From Bacteroidaceae bacterium (GTDB taxonomy: Bacteria; Bacteroidota; Bacteroidia; Bacteroidales; Bacteroidaceae), in the NCBI GenBank assembly GCA_017551925.1, contig JAFZKA010000065.1, positions 1-64,000 on the forward strand: a DNA stretch of 64,000 nucleotides. Reading direction: 5' to 3'. Below the pieces are notes generated by a model that was not told the origin of the DNA, made no database searches, and worked only from the letters and a program-made list of their open reading frames with translations. The position numbers and the translations under genes are program-made. Positions within the stretch are counted from its first letter, which is position 1. Every line of letters starts with the position of its first letter. Shown here one piece after another: positions 38,164 through 46,225 of this stretch.

Positions 38164-39477
38164 TTATTTCTGGCGGATGAAGATGTTGATGGGGGTGCCG
38201 CTGAAATCCCATTTCTCGCGTATCTTGTTCTCAAGGAACCTCTTGTAGGGATCCTTAACGTACTGCGGCAGGTTTGCAAAGAATATGAACGTAGGAATCT
38301 GCGGTCCCTGCAGTTGTGTGCAGTACTTTATCTTGATGTACTTACCCTTGGTTGATGGTGGCGGATACGCCTCAATAAGCGGCAGCATCTCGGCATTCAG
38401 TTTGCCGGTAGATACATGGTTGGTCTTGTGCTTATATACATCCTTGGCGCACTCCAGTACCTTGAGTATGCGCTGTTTCTCAATGGCCGATGTAAACACA
38501 ATGGGGAAATCAACAAACGGAGCCAGACGTGAACGTATGGCGTCCTCATAGTTCTGCATCACCTTGGCCGAGCGGTCCTCAATAAGGTCCCACTTGTTGA
38601 CCACCACCACAAGACCCTTCTGGTTCTTGACAATGAGTGATACGATATTCATATCCTGGCTCTCAATGCCGCGTGTGGCATCAAGCATGAGCACGCACAC
38701 ATCACTGTTCTCAATGGCGCGGATGGAGCGCATCACGGAGTAGAACTCCAGATCCTCCTCAACCTTGCTCTTTTTACGAATGCCGGCGGTATCAACCAGA
38801 TAGAAATCAAAACCGAATTTGGTGTAACGGGTATATACGGAATCACGTGTCGTACCTGCAATATCGGTCACAATATTGCGGTCCTCACCTATGAACGCAT
38901 TTACTATGGAACTCTTGCCCACGTTAGGGCGGCCCACCACAGCAAAACGCGGTATGTTCTCATCAGTCTCGGCATCGGCCTCAACCGGAAGTTTGCTTAC
39001 AATAAGGTCCAGGAGTTCACCCGTTCCGCTGCCGTTTGCAGCTGATATGCTTACAGGATCACCCAGCCCAAGACGGTAGAACTCTGCCGCAGCATACTGC
39101 AGGTCAAAGGTATCCATCTTGTTGGTAACCAGTATCACAGGAGTCTTGGAACGGCGCAGTATGCCTGCTACCTCATCATCAAGGTCTGTGACACCGTTCT
39201 TTATGTCAACCAGGAAGAGAATGAGGTCAGCCTCTTCAATGGCAATACCCACCTGCTTGCGTATCTCCTCCTCAAACACGTCATCAGAGTTAACCACCCA
39301 TCCTCCGGTATCTACTACAGAGAATATGCGGTTGCCCCACTCGCACTTGCCGTACTGACGGTCACGGGTTGTACCGGCCACATCATCGACAATGGCCTGA
39401 CGGGTCTGTGTAAGACGGTTAAAGAGTGTTGACTTGCCTACATTGGGGCGGCCTACTATCGCTACCAGATTGCTCAT
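38164..39477 (-). CDS. der: ribosome biogenesis GTPase Der (EngA)
   Basis: A 437-residue protein with two tandem GTPase domains: GRPNVGKST with DTGG, NKMD in domain 1 and GRPNVGKSS with DTAG, NKWD in domain 2, then a C-terminal KH-like domain. Der assists 50S subunit maturation. It lies 21 bases downstream of era, forming a GTPase pair commonly found together in Bacteroidetes. Confidence 0.97.
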   Translation of the reverse strand: MSNLVAIVGRPNVGKSTLFNRLTQTRQAIVDDVAGTTRDRQYGKCEWGNRIFSVVDTGGWVVNSDDVFEEEIRKQVGIAIEEADLILFLVDIKNGVTDLDDEVAGILRRSKTPVILVTNKMDTFDLQYAAAEFYRLGLGDPVSISAANGSGTGELLDLIVSKLPVEADAETDENIPRFAVVGRPNVGKSSIVNAFIGEDRNIVTDIAGTTRDSVYTRYTKFGFDFYLVDTAGIRKKSKVEEDLEFYSVMRSIRAIENSDVCVLMLDATRGIESQDMNIVSLIVKNQKGLVVVVNKWDLIEDRSAKVMQNYEDAIRSRLAPFVDFPIVFTSAIEKQRILKVLECAKDVYKHKTNHVSTGKLNAEMLPLIEAYPPPSTKGKYIKIKYCTQLQGPQIPTFIFFANLPQYVKDPYKRFLENKIREKWDFSGTPINIFIRQK

Positions 39478-39498
39478 GATTGTCAGATTCTTGTATTG

Positions 39499-40380
39499 TT
39501 AATCCTGTCCGTAACCAAAGTTTTTCAACTCACGGTCTGAACTGCGCCAGTCCTTGTCAACCTTTACGAACAGTTCCATGAAAATCTTCTTGCCAAAGAA
39601 CCTTTCAAGATCCTTACGGGCCTCAATTGCCACACGCTTGAGTGCCTGCCCCTCATGTCCAATCAGGATGCCTTTTTGGGATTCGCGCTCTACATAAATG
39701 ACTGCGTTTATCACTATTCTGGAGTGATTCTCGCGGAACTGTTCCACTACGACCTCAACAGAATAGGGAATCTCCTTGTCATAATTGAGCAGTATCTTCT
39801 CCCTGACAATCTCCGATACGAAGAACCTGGCCGGCTTGTCAGTCAACTGGTCCTTCTCAAAATACGGAGGACACTCCGGAATCAGTTCATTCACACGCTT
39901 AAGCACGGTTTTTACACCGAAAGATGTGGCTGCCGATATGGGAATAATCTCGGCATTGGGCAGTTTTTCATGCCATGACTCCACCAGTTTCACAAGGTTC
40001 TCCTCATCGGTCAGGTCAATCTTGTTGATGATTACCAGAACCGGCACCTTCATCTTGGCCACCTTGTCCAGGAACTCTGAGTTCTTGTCGGCTTTCTCCA
40101 CCACATCGGTCATATAGAGAAGCACGTCAGCATCAACCAGGGCTGATTCTGAGAACGCCAGCATGGATTCCTGCAACTTGTAGTTGGGTTTGAGCACACC
40201 CGGAGTGTCTGAAAAGACTATCTGTGACTCCTCAGTGTTCACAATACCCATTATCCTGTGACGCGTGGTCTGCGCCTTGAATGTGGCAATGGATATATGT
40301 TCGCCCACAAGCAGATTCATCAGTGTTGACTTGCCTACGTTGGGGTTACCCACGATGTTTACAAATCCGGCCTTATGCAT
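39499..40380 (-). CDS. era: GTPase Era
   Basis: A 293-residue GTPase: GNPNVGKST (P-loop), DTPG (G3), NKID (G4), followed by a KH domain (GILIGHEGQALKRVAIEARKDLE) that binds the 3' end of 16S rRNA. Era acts in 30S maturation. A terminator hairpin at 40407-40440 separates it from rpmF, so an internal promoter probably drives era-der. Confidence 0.97.
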   Translation of the reverse strand: MHKAGFVNIVGNPNVGKSTLMNLLVGEHISIATFKAQTTRHRIMGIVNTEESQIVFSDTPGVLKPNYKLQESMLAFSESALVDADVLLYMTDVVEKADKNSEFLDKVAKMKVPVLVIINKIDLTDEENLVKLVESWHEKLPNAEIIPISAATSFGVKTVLKRVNELIPECPPYFEKDQLTDKPARFFVSEIVREKILLNYDKEIPYSVEVVVEQFRENHSRIVINAVIYVERESQKGILIGHEGQALKRVAIEARKDLERFFGKKIFMELFVKVDKDWRSSDRELKNFGYGQD

Positions 40381-40406
40381 AGGAGATTCTGTTTTTGGTA
40401 CGAATC

Positions 40407-40440
40407 AAAAAAAACGCATCTTTTTGGGGATGCGTTTTTC
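40407..40440 (-). terminator. intrinsic terminator between rpmF and era
   Basis: On the minus strand the stem AAAACGCATC/GATGCGTTTT (arms 40429-40438 and 40411-40420) with an 8-base loop is followed by a T-run (40410-40407). It lies 9 bases after the rpmF stop, so it ends the DUF177-rpmF transcript or attenuates into era. Confidence 0.8.
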
Positions 40441-40448
40441 GATTTTGT

Positions 40449-40637
40449 TTATTCAGCGGCTGTTTCCTTGACTACTGCCAACTTGCCTCTGTAATAACCG
40501 CACTCACCGCATACTGTGTGATAAACGTGCCAGGCTCCACAGTTGGGGCAGATTGCAAGTGTAGGTGCTACTGCCTTATCGTGGGTCCTTCTTTTCGCAG
40601 TTCTTGTCTTGGACTGCCTTCTTTTAGGATGTGCCAT
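40449..40637 (-). CDS. rpmF: 50S ribosomal protein L32
   Basis: A 62-residue protein with the L32 start MAHPKRRQSKTRTAKRR and a zinc ribbon CPNC...CGEC. Retention of all four cysteines classes it as the zinc-containing form. It lies 25 bases after the DUF177 gene, the usual YceD-RpmF pairing. In many Bacteroidales I recall fabH following rpmF; here era follows instead. Confidence 0.97.
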   Translation of the reverse strand: MAHPKRRQSKTRTAKRRTHDKAVAPTLAICPNCGAWHVYHTVCGECGYYRGKLAVVKETAAE

Positions 40638-40662
40638 TTTGTTTTGTTTTTATTATTGTTGT

Positions 40663-41205
40663 TTATTCGTTATCTGATTCCAGAATACTGTTCAATGCAT
40701 CCCAACGGGGATCTGCTGCACCGGTATCCACATCACCACCTTCTTCACCACCCTCTTCGGCCGAGTGCTCATCAAGTTTCTCCATCATGCCTTTGTTGCA
40801 CTTGCCGGGTGCATGAACGTGCTTGATGGGAATGGCCAGAGCAATGAACTCATAGATATACCATGCTACATTGACAATACCCTTGTCCTCTGGTACTACC
40901 ACAATGTCACCGTCATCAGCAAAATCAGGGCCGAGTTTAACCTTGAGTTCACCTTCATTCTCTATATCAAGTGACATGTCGTCAAGGCAACGGTCACATG
41001 TTACTATGACTGTTCCGCTGACTGAAAAATTGAGATGATATACACCGGATGCCTTTGTTACCTTAAGGTCAACATTCACCTTGCCGCGCTGAACCTCTTC
41101 GCCCTCCACAATACTGAAGAACTCCTGGTCAACTGTCCAACTATAGGTAGAATTGCTTTCTGTAAGCCCCTTAAGTTCAACATTATATTTATCCAGTCTT
41201 CCCAT
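40663..41205 (-). CDS. DUF177 (YceD-like) protein, 23S rRNA accumulation factor family
   Basis: A 180-residue protein with the DUF177 signature TCDRCLDDM (paired cysteines) and a following acidic segment. The family (YceD) is linked to 23S rRNA accumulation and is nearly always encoded upstream of rpmF, as here. The ATG at 41205 is chosen because an in-frame GTG at 41226 falls inside the -7 element. The C terminus is Glu/Asp/Gly-rich and probably flexible. Confidence 0.88.
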   Translation of the reverse strand: MGRLDKYNVELKGLTESNSTYSWTVDQEFFSIVEGEEVQRGKVNVDLKVTKASGVYHLNFSVSGTVIVTCDRCLDDMSLDIENEGELKVKLGPDFADDGDIVVVPEDKGIVNVAWYIYEFIALAIPIKHVHAPGKCNKGMMEKLDEHSAEEGGEEGGDVDTGAADPRWDALNSILESDNE

Positions 41206-41225
41206 CAGACAAATTTTTCGGGGCA

Positions 41226-41233
41226 CAAAGATA
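41226..41233 (-). promoter_or_regulatory. -7 element of the DUF177-rpmF operon
   Basis: CAAAGATA on the plus strand reads TATCTTTG on the minus strand, 20 bases ahead of the DUF177 ATG. This placement decides the start codon of that gene. A -33 box at proper spacing is not evident. Confidence 0.55.
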
Positions 41234-41372
41234 CAATATTATTTTTTCAAACTGAAATGATTAAGATTTTTTTTGCTACTCACTTTGGCGTTGGCGTTGG
41301 CATTGGCCCCATGCGGTGCGCTTACATTGGAACAAATCAACACAACTGGAACGGTTCTGCTAGTGTCAATAT

Positions 41373-41400
41373 CAAAGGGTGACCGCACGGCCACCCTTTG
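41373..41400. terminator. hairpin ending cassette I
   Basis: CAAAGGGTG (41373-41381) pairs with CACCCTTTG (41392-41400), with inner CCG/CGG pairing. It lies 33 bases past the stop of the lipoprotein gene at 41433. No clear T-run follows, so termination is probable but not certain. Confidence 0.55.
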
Positions 41401-41432
41401 TTATTGGATTCTTATCCCGTTAGGATTTAATA

Positions 41433-42827
41433 TTACCAGGCGAATACACCGCGATACCAGTTGTCATATGATGATTCACTAAACTTAGAAACAGAGAACA
41501 GATATACTCCATAATCATCTTTATAAGTACGACGATAGAAAGAGGTGAAATATCTATCTTCATTACTATCTGCGTGGAATGCGTCACCACCGCAAGCGGT
41601 TATCAATGTTTGTATTGCACCGCAGTCGAAACTGGTGCTGCTACCACTGGAATAATTCTCATAGTTGGGGGCTGATCCACCGCAAGCATTGAATATGCGC
41701 TGCCACTGCAGTGTTGCAGGAACAGCCCACTCGCTGGCACCACCGGGACGTTCAGGGAACCCGGCAAATGAGATATTGGGGTAAGCCACCTTTTCTGCAT
41801 TGCCATCATGGAGAGATATGCACAGACCGTGGGTTTTGCCATCAACACCGGTATCCTCGCCCTCGTAGGCAATCATACCTGAGGCGGTAGTGCCAGCAGC
41901 CTCTGCCTCTGCGACCGTAGCATAAATATTGCCATTAGCGCCCAGCACCTTGCCAATTTTACTATCGTACTGGGGCAATTTCAACGTAGAGTTGTAAATC
42001 TTGCCGGCCTGAAGCGTAACTGAAGGAACAGTCTTCTTATAGACCTTTAGTCCAGCTTGAGCCGTAAGGGTGAACGTCTTGTCACTGACTGGTTGCAAAA
42101 CTACGTAGATGGGACCTGCGGTAGCCTCACGACAGATATAGTAAGTATGCGCACCATCGTTGATGGTAAAATTGTTGATAGTCGAGGTTATGTCGCTATT
42201 GTCAGAAGCGTCCTGTATCGTAAATTTACAGATACTCAACTGGTTTGTCATTGAAATAGAAGAAGGCATAGAGGTTCCGTCAAGTGTAAATTCAGACTTG
42301 CAGTAGTCAAATCTGTTTGCACCATACTCACCCTCCAGTGTGCCATCTTGTGAAAATCCAAGGCCTTTACCAAAAGTATTATTTATAATGGCATTCTTCA
42401 TCACGCTTTCTTCATCCAACGTGCAATAATTGCTCCCATTATTAACAAAGAGATGCCAAGGATAAATAATAGCAACCTGGGTGTTTTCTTCCGGGTCGGT
42501 AAGCGTCAAGTTTAGAGTGGCTGTCTTAGTAGCTTCATCATAAGCATAAATATTAACACTAGTATATTTTGCATATTGGTTGCCAGATACATGGTTGTAG
42601 AGCACACAAACTCTTTCACCCACCTTAACAGACTTATGTCCGTCGGCATCGATGGCACGGGTGCCGTTATTGCCGTCAAAGGTAATTTGTATGGTCTGAG
42701 TTACTGTTTTCTCTCCATTGGATTCCTGAATCTCATTGTTCAGTTTGTTGTCCTGAGAGCAGGCGGTCATTCCTGCCACCATCAACAGAGCGGCAGTTAT
42801 GTTTTTGAACATATTGATTTGTTTCAT
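41433..42827 (-). CDS. fimbrillin-like lipoprotein with FISUMP-like C terminus
   Basis: A 464-residue lipoprotein (ATG 42827; lipobox MTAC at about residue 23). The N-terminal 270 residues look like a fimbrillin-type beta-sandwich (TIQITFDGNNGTRAID start, strands ending in LQAGKIYNSTLKL). The C-terminal part begins KIGKVLGANGNIYATVAEAE and resembles lectin-like FISUMP modules (WQRIFNACGG, then FDCGAIQTLITACGG). It is the second lipoprotein of cassette I, 35 bases after the first. Pilus tip or surface adhesin roles are inferred from family. Confidence 0.7.
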   Translation of the reverse strand: MKQINMFKNITAALLMVAGMTACSQDNKLNNEIQESNGEKTVTQTIQITFDGNNGTRAIDADGHKSVKVGERVCVLYNHVSGNQYAKYTSVNIYAYDEATKTATLNLTLTDPEENTQVAIIYPWHLFVNNGSNYCTLDEESVMKNAIINNTFGKGLGFSQDGTLEGEYGANRFDYCKSEFTLDGTSMPSSISMTNQLSICKFTIQDASDNSDITSTINNFTINDGAHTYYICREATAGPIYVVLQPVSDKTFTLTAQAGLKVYKKTVPSVTLQAGKIYNSTLKLPQYDSKIGKVLGANGNIYATVAEAEAAGTTASGMIAYEGEDTGVDGKTHGLCISLHDGNAEKVAYPNISFAGFPERPGGASEWAVPATLQWQRIFNACGGSAPNYENYSSGSSTSFDCGAIQTLITACGGDAFHADSNEDRYFTSFYRRTYKDDYGVYLFSVSKFSESSYDNWYRGVFAW

Positions 42828-42862
42828 CGTTTGATTCAATTTTTATGGTTAGACATTTGTTA

Positions 42863-43768
42863 TTAAAGACCTAAGAACGGATCGCCTCCATCCTCGTAGT
42901 CATTAATAATACCACTGATGCATGGCACATTAGTCCATTTAGAGGAGATATCACCCAGACCTATGTATTTGCTTTCGCTTATGGTTTTGCTACCTGCGTC
43001 ATATCTGTAAAGCAATAGTCCTGTGTTGTCAAAGATGCTAAACTGGTATTTAACGGCGCGACCCACTGCGCTGGAAACAAGTGCACCTGAAAAAGTCAGG
43101 TTGCTTCCGTCCTCATAACCCTTTAAGGAGTTTCCTGCATTACCCTCGTTCAGAGTTATAGTACCGTCTGATGAAACCTGTGCCAAAGCGAGAGGCCTCA
43201 CACTGTTTTGGTACATTGAGTAATCGTTGCTGACGGTAAAGCCCTGAACATCAAAATGTATGTACACTTCGCCGGAATAGAGAGCGGGTGCGCCCAACGT
43301 AAGCGTACCGGATAGTGTACCGGAGCTTATGGTGTAGGAGCTTTTCTCGTCTTTAAGGAAATAGCCCTCATAGGTGGGAGTGAATCCGAACACGCCGCCT
43401 TCGCCTGCAACTACGGTTGAACTGCTTCCGTAGGGAAGATAGACTGCCGTCATCTTTTTTGATGCAGCACCCTCAAGGTCGTCAACGGCAAGGCCGTTCT
43501 TGGCTGTGTATTCCCATGTGCCGGAATTGGTACGCTTCGCCTCAAGGTACTTGGGCGATGCTATTCCGTCAAAGAATATGAACACTACGTCATTCGTAGC
43601 AAATGAAGACTTTACATATGCCTTGGTATCGGCTGTGCTTATGGTCAGGTTTACCTTGAAACCGCCCGTCTCCTGAAGTTCCTGATCGGGAGTCTCTACG
43701 CTCAGTTTGTCATTGCCGCACGCTACCAGCATGAGCATGGCGCTTAGTATTGCTAATGTCTTTTTCAT
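42863..43768 (-). CDS. fimbrillin-like lipoprotein, first structural gene of cassette I
   Basis: A 301-residue lipoprotein (lipobox MLVAC). An ATG two codons upstream (43774) is also possible. Residues 30-60 read GFKVNLTISTADTKAYVKSS then NDVVFIFFDG, matching the N-terminal pattern of the proteins at 56054 (TKAVKKGWADGDIINIWFDN) and 58248 (TKAAKNAWVAGDKLNIWFQV). The three are paralogues sharing a domain I do not find a name for. It begins 27 bases after the 49-residue peptide gene, the same distance class as in the other cassettes. Confidence 0.75.
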   Translation of the reverse strand: MKKTLAILSAMLMLVACGNDKLSVETPDQELQETGGFKVNLTISTADTKAYVKSSFATNDVVFIFFDGIASPKYLEAKRTNSGTWEYTAKNGLAVDDLEGAASKKMTAVYLPYGSSSTVVAGEGGVFGFTPTYEGYFLKDEKSSYTISSGTLSGTLTLGAPALYSGEVYIHFDVQGFTVSNDYSMYQNSVRPLALAQVSSDGTITLNEGNAGNSLKGYEDGSNLTFSGALVSSAVGRAVKYQFSIFDNTGLLLYRYDAGSKTISESKYIGLGDISSKWTNVPCISGIINDYEDGGDPFLGL

Positions 43769-43795
43769 AATCATTTCTTCAATTTACATTAAACA

Positions 43796-43945
43796 TTACC
43801 AGTCTTCACCTCCTGCAAACGGAACGGTAAATTCACTTCCTAACACTTGTAAAACGGACAACACCCCGCTGTTGCAAAGGACCCTCTCCGTCTGGAGTTC
43901 CACAACCTGGGTCGTGGGAGATTCATAGTTCTTTTTCTTTTTCAT
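43796..43945 (-). CDS. cassette peptide, 49 residues, undescribed family
   Basis: A 49-residue peptide starting MKKKKNYESPTTQVVELQTE, then RVLCNSG, and ending PFAGGEDW. It matches two others in the window (55871 and 58079): MKKKK.Y..PTT.VV...TE..LC.S is common to all, and all end in Trp with a nearby acidic residue and PF. There is no signal peptide. It is too short for ordinary gene callers but conservation of frame, start, length and position before a paralogous lipoprotein gene supports it as coding. It lies downstream of the leader with upstream ORF and hairpin. Confidence 0.8.
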   Translation of the reverse strand: MKKKKNYESPTTQVVELQTERVLCNSGVLSVLQVLGSEFTVPFAGGEDW

Positions 43946-43983
43946 TTTGTAATCGTATAAATATGATTATTGGTTATAGGCAT

Positions 43984-44019
43984 AAAAAAACACGCGGACT
44001 CCGGCATGGAATCCGCGTG
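43984..44019 (-). terminator. leader attenuator hairpin, cassette I
   Basis: On the minus strand CACGCGGA (44019-44012) pairs with TCCGCGTG (43998-43991) around a 13-base loop, followed by seven T (43990-43984). This is a full intrinsic terminator located between the promoter and the peptide gene (ATG 43945), 34 bases after the stop of the upstream ORF. It should stop most transcripts unless prevented, so it is a candidate attenuator. The same arrangement recurs at 57979-58013. Confidence 0.75.
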
Positions 44020-44053
44020 AAATATATTTAATATATTGATTAATAAGTCTTTA

Positions 44054-44119
44054 TTACCCCCCCCCTATTACATAAGAGAGATTCCCAAAAGCTTGGCTAT
44101 CGGAAAGGCTATTGTACAT
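44054..44119 (-). CDS. 21-codon upstream ORF ending in GGG GGG GGG TAA, cassette I
   Basis: ATG at 44119 starts a 21-residue frame, MYNSL...YVIGGG, whose last three codons are a nine-G tract (44065-44057) followed directly by tandem TAA stops. A second ORF of exactly the same length with the same start pattern (M-x-N-S-L) and the same end is found at 57880-57945. The bases just before the ATG are also conserved. A leader peptide whose translation controls the hairpin downstream is the simplest reading; no protein evidence is available. Confidence 0.65.
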   Translation of the reverse strand: MYNSLSDSQAFGNLSYVIGGG

Positions 44120-44171
44120 CTTTGACTAAAAGTTGTACAAAGATATAAATAACCTTTAAAGAATATTCAAA
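44112..44171 (-). promoter_or_regulatory. cassette I promoter and start-site dyad
   Basis: On the minus strand TTTG (44171-44168), a 22-base spacer and TATCTTTG (44145-44138) form the promoter. TTGTACA/TGTACAA (44140-44134 and 44118-44112) is a 7-bp dyad with a 15-base loop that overlaps the end of the -7 element and the ATG of the upstream ORF. The equivalent dyad in cassette III is TTGCGCA/TGCGCAA, so two base pairs have changed together. Confidence 0.6.
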
Positions 44172-44205
44172 ATAATGTATATATTTTTCAACATGGAGTA
44201 ATTGG

Positions 44206-45357
44206 CTACCGCGGAATCTCTATGCGGAAGGTGGTGCCTTTGCCAAGTTCGGAGTGAGCTACATAAATGCGACCCTTATGGTATTCGGTTATAATACGTT
44301 TGGCCAACGATAATCCCAGACCCCAGCCTCTTTCTTTGGTGGTGTAACCGGGATCAAACACGCTCTTCCATGAGTTCTTGGGTATTCCTTTGCCGGTATC
44401 GGTAACCTGGATTGATACGCAGTTCTTTTCCTGGGCCAGCGTTATGGTAAGTTTACCCTTGCCGTTCATGGCATCGACTGCATTCTTGCAGATATTCTCA
44501 ACAACCCAGCCGAACAATGATGCGTTTACGCGGGCGTTCACAGGCGGATTGGGGAAATCACGTACAAACTTTACGGTAGCGGGCGAACGGTGCTCCACAT
44601 AATCTATCACGTTGTCAAGCACGCCAACCATATCGGCCTGAACAGGCTCAGGCATTGAACCTATCTTGGAGAATCGCTCGGCCACCATTTCCAGACGGTT
44701 TACATCCTTTTCCATCTCGGATATAAGCTCGTCATCATACTTGTCTTTAAGCAGTTCGGTCCAAGCCATGAGCGATGATATAGGTGTACCCAACTGATGC
44801 GCGGTTTCCTTAGACAGTCCCACCCAGACACGGTTCTGTTCCGTCTTTTTAAAACTGAGCAGTGCAAATATGGCTATCAGCACAAACAGCACTACTACTG
44901 CCAGTTGGATATACGGATATACTGTTAAGCGGTTAAGCATTAGGGATTCATCGTAACATACCTCGTAGTAGCGCGATTCATCCTCCTCATCAAACAGAAT
45001 ACGTATGGAGTTGCCGTTATCGCGCATGCGGTGAGCGTAATCGGCCAGATATACTGCTGTATCTTTTTTACCTATTTCAATGTTAAGCCAGCTTATAACC
45101 TTCTGGTCCTGGTCCGTAACAATTACAGGAATGGTCTTGTTGCCCGATATAACGGCAAGCACAAGCCCCAGGTCAGTATTTTCATCGGCCGCGTTGATGG
45201 TCTGGTAAGCCTTGGCAAACACCTCCATCTTGCTATGCTCCTCACGCGACAGGTCTTTGACCAGAGACTGAGAAACAAAAAGCGAAATGAACGCTATGAT
45301 TATTGCTACAACTATAAGGACAGTCCTTATGCGCTTAAATTCCTTGAACTTTCTCAT
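44206..45357 (-). CDS. sensor histidine kinase (orphan)
   Basis: A 383-residue membrane kinase. Helices at about 12-30 and 148-168 flank a periplasmic sensor of about 115 residues. The H-box is KETAHQLGTPISSLMAW, the N-box ENICKNAVDAM, and the G-boxes DTGKGIP and GWGLGLSLA. The H-box variant ETAHQLGTP is common in Bacteroidetes. No response regulator gene adjoins it. It is transcribed toward cassette I, whose promoter begins 35 bases beyond its stop, so read-through into the leader is possible. Confidence 0.92.
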   Translation of the reverse strand: MRKFKEFKRIRTVLIVVAIIIAFISLFVSQSLVKDLSREEHSKMEVFAKAYQTINAADENTDLGLVLAVISGNKTIPVIVTDQDQKVISWLNIEIGKKDTAVYLADYAHRMRDNGNSIRILFDEEDESRYYEVCYDESLMLNRLTVYPYIQLAVVVLFVLIAIFALLSFKKTEQNRVWVGLSKETAHQLGTPISSLMAWTELLKDKYDDELISEMEKDVNRLEMVAERFSKIGSMPEPVQADMVGVLDNVIDYVEHRSPATVKFVRDFPNPPVNARVNASLFGWVVENICKNAVDAMNGKGKLTITLAQEKNCVSIQVTDTGKGIPKNSWKSVFDPGYTTKERGWGLGLSLAKRIITEYHKGRIYVAHSELGKGTTFRIEIPR

Positions 45358-45433
45358 TATTATTCAAGCCGGAACTCGGCTCCGACAAAAGAATAAACGC
45401 AAAAACAGGAGTGTTATTGTACGACCCGGTCTT

Positions 45434-46225
45434 TCAGAGCCTGAACAACGTGCGGGCGTTGGCGTTGGTAATCTGTGCTATTTGGTCAACCGGCAGTCCG
45501 TAAACCTGAGCTGCACGCTCAGCCACTAATGGCAAAAAGGACGGTTCGTTACGTTTTCCGCGCATAGGCACAGGTGCCAGATAGGGACAGTCAGTCTCCA
45601 ACACTACCTTGGATAAAGGGATTTGTGACAGTACATCCGGAAGAGTTGATTTCTTAAATGTTAGTACACCGCCTATTCCGAACATAAATCCGCCGAATTC
45701 CATCAAAGCCTGAGCCTCCTGGGCGTTTCCTGAAAAGCAATGGAACACACCTCTAAGACCACTGTCCCGGTAATCAGACATTACCTTATATAATTGCGTA
45801 AACGAGTCTCTGGAGTGGATTACAATAGGAAGGTCATATTCCAATGCCCATTCTATCTGTATCCGGAATGATTCTATCTGGTCATCAAGTCTTGATTTGT
45901 CCCAATACAGGTCAAGGCCTGTTTCACCTATTCCTATATATTGGTGTAAACCGGAATCGGCCTGATCTCTATCCAATATAGACTTGAGCTCTGACAGTTG
46001 GGAGTGAAAGACATCTGAAAGGTCCTCAGGATGCAGTCCAATCATGGGCCTGCACAAATCAGGCCACAAAGAACAGGCGTTGAGTAAATCTGGCAGGGTA
46101 TTGGGATTAATGTTGGGCAAGAGCAAAAGCTCCAGACCTGCGTCTATGGCACGCTTAATCACTTGGGGCATGTCCTCACGGAACGCCTCGTCATAAACGT
46201 GACAGTGTGTATCAATCAGTTTCAC
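45434..46225 (-). CDS. TatD family metal-dependent hydrolase
   Basis: A 263-residue TIM-barrel hydrolase. The first metal site is IDTHCHVYD, with later ligands in GETGLD, VIHSRDSF, FHCFSG and ETDCPYLAP. TatD-type enzymes act as 3'-5' DNA exonucleases or deoxyribonucleases. It overlaps the preceding hypothetical gene by 14 bases. Confidence 0.93.
   Translation of the reverse strand: MKLIDTHCHVYDEAFREDMPQVIKRAIDAGLELLLLPNINPNTLPDLLNACSLWPDLCRPMIGLHPEDLSDVFHSQLSELKSILDRDQADSGLHQYIGIGETGLDLYWDKSRLDDQIESFRIQIEWALEYDLPIVIHSRDSFTQLYKVMSDYRDSGLRGVFHCFSGNAQEAQALMEFGGFMFGIGGVLTFKKSTLPDVLSQIPLSKVVLETDCPYLAPVPMRGKRNEPSFLPLVAERAAQVYGLPVDQIAQITNANARTLFRL

Noticed and set aside
41273-41482. Plus-strand 69-codon frame with a signal-peptide-like Leu/Ala start
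   Set aside because: The hydrophobic start comes from a tandem GGCGTT repeat and the frame overlaps the end of a real gene on the other strand.
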